From assembly GCA_043228905.1 (NCBI GenBank), contig JBHGNT010000005.1, forward strand, positions 1,674,001-1,738,000: a DNA stretch of 64,000 bases, written 5' to 3'. A model generated the notes under the pieces. The model did no database searches. It had not been told where the DNA came from and saw only the letters and a list, made by a program, of their open reading frames with translations. Numbering within the stretch: position 1 is the stretch's first letter; every line of letters starts with the position of its first letter. Source of the stretch: Azolla caroliniana (lineage: Eukaryota; Polypodiophyta). Shown here in pieces: positions 60,722 through 64,000 of the stretch. The position numbers were made by a program, and so were the translations under genes.

Positions 60722-63700
60722 TTGTCCAGTTGTAGCTCAAGAGGAGGATATCCATGGCCTCACATGCCACCATTGTTTCATCAACCATTCCCCAAGTCTC
60801 CAAAGAGTCCCATCTTGGATGGGAACAATTACTTGGATTACGAACTGCAAATAAAGACCTTGCTACAATACCATCGTCTATGGAATGTAGTCAATGGTAG
60901 TGACAAGAAACCACTGGTAACTTCATCCTCTTCAACCAAATCAATTGCTGGCTCATCTAACGCCGAGAATGAAGCTTGGCTAGATAAGGATTCTCGTGCT
61001 CATGCTTTCCTCATGTTTGATATTAAACTGAGCATCGCTCGTCAATTTCAAGCTACAGATGAAGAGACAGCCAATGAACTATGGACAGCTTTCAAAAAGA
61101 GGTATCATCGAGCTAATTATGCTCAAATGATAGCTATTGAGAGCCAACTAGCCAATCCCAAGATTCGTGACACTCCCACTATCATGGATCAAATAATGCA
61201 ATTTGTTACTCTCCAAAAGGAACTAGTTTCTTTGGGAAGCAAGTCAACTGAAGTTGAGTTTGTGCATCGTCTAATGATAAAGTTGCCTGAGTCATTCTCA
61301 GCCTTTTGTGACACAATTTCTTTTCTTCCCAACACACCTGATATGAATACAAGACATGGCAACAACGAAGAAAAGTGCTCAAACTTCCAATGAGACGCTT
61401 CTACATGTGAAAAGTAAAGGCAAGTGGAAGCAAAATGGCAACTCCTACAACAAACCCAATCCAAGAACACCAAACAACCCAGCTTACAAAGAGCTCACCT
61501 GTCATTATTGTGGCTACAAAGGTCACATTCAGCCCGACTGTCGGAAAAAGGAAAGGGACAATGCCAAGAAATCTTTTTCTACTGAAAGTCAACCTACACC
61601 AAAATCAAACTCGTTCCACTCAGCCAAAGAAACAATTTTCCTTGGCATTGAGGAACATTCTTCACATTTGGCTGGAACTACTACCTCACCATTGATGAGT
61701 GGTTAGTAAACAGTGATGCCACTGCACACATGACTTATGACAAATCCATTTTGCATGATGTGAAGCCTAGGTTCTCCCAAATCTCCATAGGAGATGCCTC
61801 AAGCATTGAGGCTTTGTGTGTGGGTAATGTGTTTCTTAACACTTCTTTAAATGACGAACCGGCCGTTCTTTAAGATGTGCTACATGTGCATCGCATCTCT
61901 ACAAACCTACTTTCGGTCTACCGAATCACTAAGCAAGGTTATGGAGTCTACTTTGATAGCTCAGTTTTGGAAGTCATTGACACCAACAACCTACAAATTG
62001 TAGCTAGTGGCACACAAGAAGGGGGTTTATATCGCCTGAAAAGTTCCCATAGCCCCGTGGAAAAATCCAAATCTCATCTTCTTCAAGACTCTCATGCTTT
62101 GGTTGCACAAGAAGATCCCATGATGTGGCACACTAGGTTCGGTCACCTCAATTACGATTCTCTACAAAAGCTCTCCTCTTCACATCTAGTTGAGGGTCTG
62201 CCTATTTTCAAAACTCCCAATACCCCATGTGTTGCTTGTCTTCATGGCAAGCAACATCGAGTGCCTTTCCCTCATGAAGCCACGCACTATGTAACATCTA
62301 TCCTGGAGTTAATGCACATGGATCTTTGTGGACCCATGAAACCAATACTCTTGGTGGTGCACGCCACTAAATGCTTATTATTGATTATTTTTCCCATAAG
62401 GTTTGGGTTTATTTTCTTGTAGAGAAATCGCAAGCCTTCTCCAAATTTCAAGAATGGGTAGCTCTTGTGGAGAACAAGACATCAAAGAAAGTTCGTAAGA
62501 TCAGGTCCGACAATGGTGGAGAGTTTAGCTCCCAATCTTTCCACCATTTCTGCTCTCAATGAGGCATTGCTCGCCAGTTTTCTACACCCAATACTCAACA
62601 AAATGTTGTGGAAAGGAAGAACCACACAGTCCAAGATATGGCTCATACAATGCTATCTCAATCTGATCTTCCTCTCTCGTTTTGGGGTGAAGTTGTCAAC
62701 ACAGCAGTCCACATCATCAACTGTTGCCCAACAAAAGCAATTGCTGCAGTGACCCCTGCAGAAGCATTTACAAGTGTAAAGCCCCTTAGTATCTCAGTTT
62801 AAAGTCTTGGTTGTGATGCTTATGCTCACATTTCAGATCATAAAAGGACTAAATTTGAGTCTAAAACCAAGAAATGCATTTAGAATCAAAGTCCCTAGTC
62901 ATCTCTAGGGATGTTCATTTTGTGGAGTCTAAGCCGGATGACTCTAGGATTTCACTTGAGTTCAGGATTGAAATCCCAGCTCTTCCGGAATCTCCTATTA
63001 TAGATGAAGATGCCTCATCTTCAAGCCCCCCATCTCCTCCTACTCAACCTCTAACTTCACGAACAATTCAACCCTCTCCCTCAACTCCACTCGTTTCCCC
63101 TCCCTCTACACACCAACTTCCACCACTTCCCAAGTGGCTTCAAGCCACCATTCGTGATTCTCATCTCTCCAATGCTGAACTTCATGAGTATAAATCTGGT
63201 TCTTCGACCAACATGAAAGAACACGTAGGTCACAATAGCCTCTTCAGTCATGCAACTTTGCTTTACTGTGCACTATTGTGCAATCACAAGAACCCACAGC
63301 AGCAAAAGAGGCCCTTGTTCTTCCAAAGTGGAAAGCAGCAATGGAAGTTGAATTGGTCCCACAACCTCAACATCGACAGGTCATTGGACTGAAATGGATA
63401 TTTAAGACCAAGTACCATGCTGATGGTACTTTGGATAAGCAGAAGGCACGGTTTGTTGCAAAAGGCTACTCACAAGTCGAAGGACTGGATTACGAGGAAA
63501 CTTTTGCTCCAACAGCAAGGTACACCTCTATTCGATGTGTGCTTGCGCTTGCTGCTCACTACAAATGGCCCATCTTTCAAATGGATGTCAAGTCAGCCTT
63601 CCTTAATGGTGACTTGAAAGAGGAAGTTTATGTTGAACAGCCTCCAGGTTTCGAGATTTCAGAGTGGAAAGACACGGTCTACTGGTTACACAAAGCCTTG

Positions 63701-64000
63701 TATGGTTTAAAGCAAGGTCCCAAAGCTTGGCATGACAAAATTGATACCTGTTATATTGACAGCAATCTCTATGTCTTTTCCCAAGAAAATCTGCTATGCT
63801 TGATCATATTATATGTTTCTAATTACAGGGTCCCTTGCTTCTAAAATCAAGGAGCTCCGTGCTGACCTCAAAACCACATTCGAAATGATTGATCTAGGAC
63901 TTTTCCATTACTTTATAGGTAGGGAGGTCTATCAATCACATGGTGGTATATTCCTCAGCCAACTGGAGGTCTATCAATCACATAGGTATCTCTGGTAGCT
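60722..64000 (+). pseudogene. Copia polyprotein: Gag, protease, integrase, reverse transcriptase
   Basis: Gag (LDGNNYLDYELQIKTLLQY, then ELWTAFKKRY) lies at 60800-61340, a CCHC knuckle (CHYCGYKGHIQPDC) at about 61500-61545, and the protease remnant (VNSDATAHMT) near 61710. The pre-integrase (WHTRFGHLNYDSLQKL) and HHCC finger (CVACLHGKQH) follow, then the integrase core (MHMDLCGPM ... RKIRSDNGGEF ... NVVERKNHTVQDMAH), and the reverse transcriptase start ([18 protein letters not shown], then [36 protein letters not shown]) at 63380-63740. Breaks include a shift near 60760 between the first ATG and Gag, stops near 61705 and 62560, and loss of the catalytic Y-V-D-D, which reads YVSNY near 63815. 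Confidence 0.9.

Larger units (their letters stand above)
59700..64000 (+). mobile_element. Ty1/copia retrotransposon, decayed, truncated by window end
   Basis: 5' LTR at 59700-60523, primer site at 60524 and a gag-protease-integrase-reverse transcriptase polyprotein to the window edge on the plus strand. Integrase before reverse transcriptase is the copia order. The 3' LTR is not in the window. Several stops and frameshifts make this copy non-coding. Confidence 0.92.

Overview
The window looks like nuclear DNA of a land plant. It holds intron-containing plant genes (an inositol phosphate ATP-grasp kinase, a ROP/RAC GTPase, a GDSL esterase/lipase, part of a GT-1-type trihelix factor), very long AT-rich intergenic stretches rich in microsatellites, and several classes of plant LTR retrotransposon. 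I cannot fix the lineage from the sequence alone. No rRNA, tRNA gene, CRISPR array or bacterial operon is visible.

Bases 1-24050 are a nest of LTR retrotransposons. The outermost element (called A here, minus strand) has a sushi/Tf1-like Gag and a heat-shock-element-rich LTR at 22182-22619. Its gag is split twice: by element X (window edge to 2996) and by element B (3370-21780). B is split by element C (6460-20227, plus strand), and C is split by element D (7320-14650, minus strand). X, B, C and D are relatives. All have LTRs that begin TGTCG or TGTCA (B's 5' LTR copy TGTTG) and end CGACA (one copy CGACG, another AGACA), and a primer site complementary to the 3' end of tRNA-Trp. B, C and D also share the same polypurine tract. 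B, C and D have 4-bp target duplications of CCGG or CCGT. D is structurally intact (gag-pro plus a -1 pol frame) with nearly identical LTRs. C is a decayed autonomous copy. B carries only a gag-like gene with an expanded repeat tail. X is broken by an 818-bp solo LTR of another family.

Bases 22578-25432 hold a higher-order tandem array, a second heat-shock-element LTR (plus strand) and a decayed minus-strand Ty1/copia fragment. Bases 25433-34350 are AT-rich and almost gene-free, with two LINE-like remnants and simple repeats.

Bases 34350-58231 are the gene-bearing part. An ITPK gene (10 exons, 437 aa) lies at 34533-37787, a ROP GTPase (7 exons, 197 aa) at 41482-44104, a GDSL esterase/lipase (minus strand, 5 exons, 409 aa) at 47292-49141, the last three exons of a GT-1-like trihelix gene at 54774-56045, and a first exon of unknown identity at 57968-58231, preceded by a short upstream ORF that looks like a duplicate of its own N-terminus. 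The three complete gene models were built by hand from splice sites and close exactly in frame.

Bases 59700-64000 are the 5' LTR and degenerate polyprotein of a plus-strand Ty1/copia element that runs off the window. It lies downstream of the first exon at 57968 and may sit inside that gene's intron. The genes show no shared pathway; they are ordinary neighbours in a repeat-rich chromosome.
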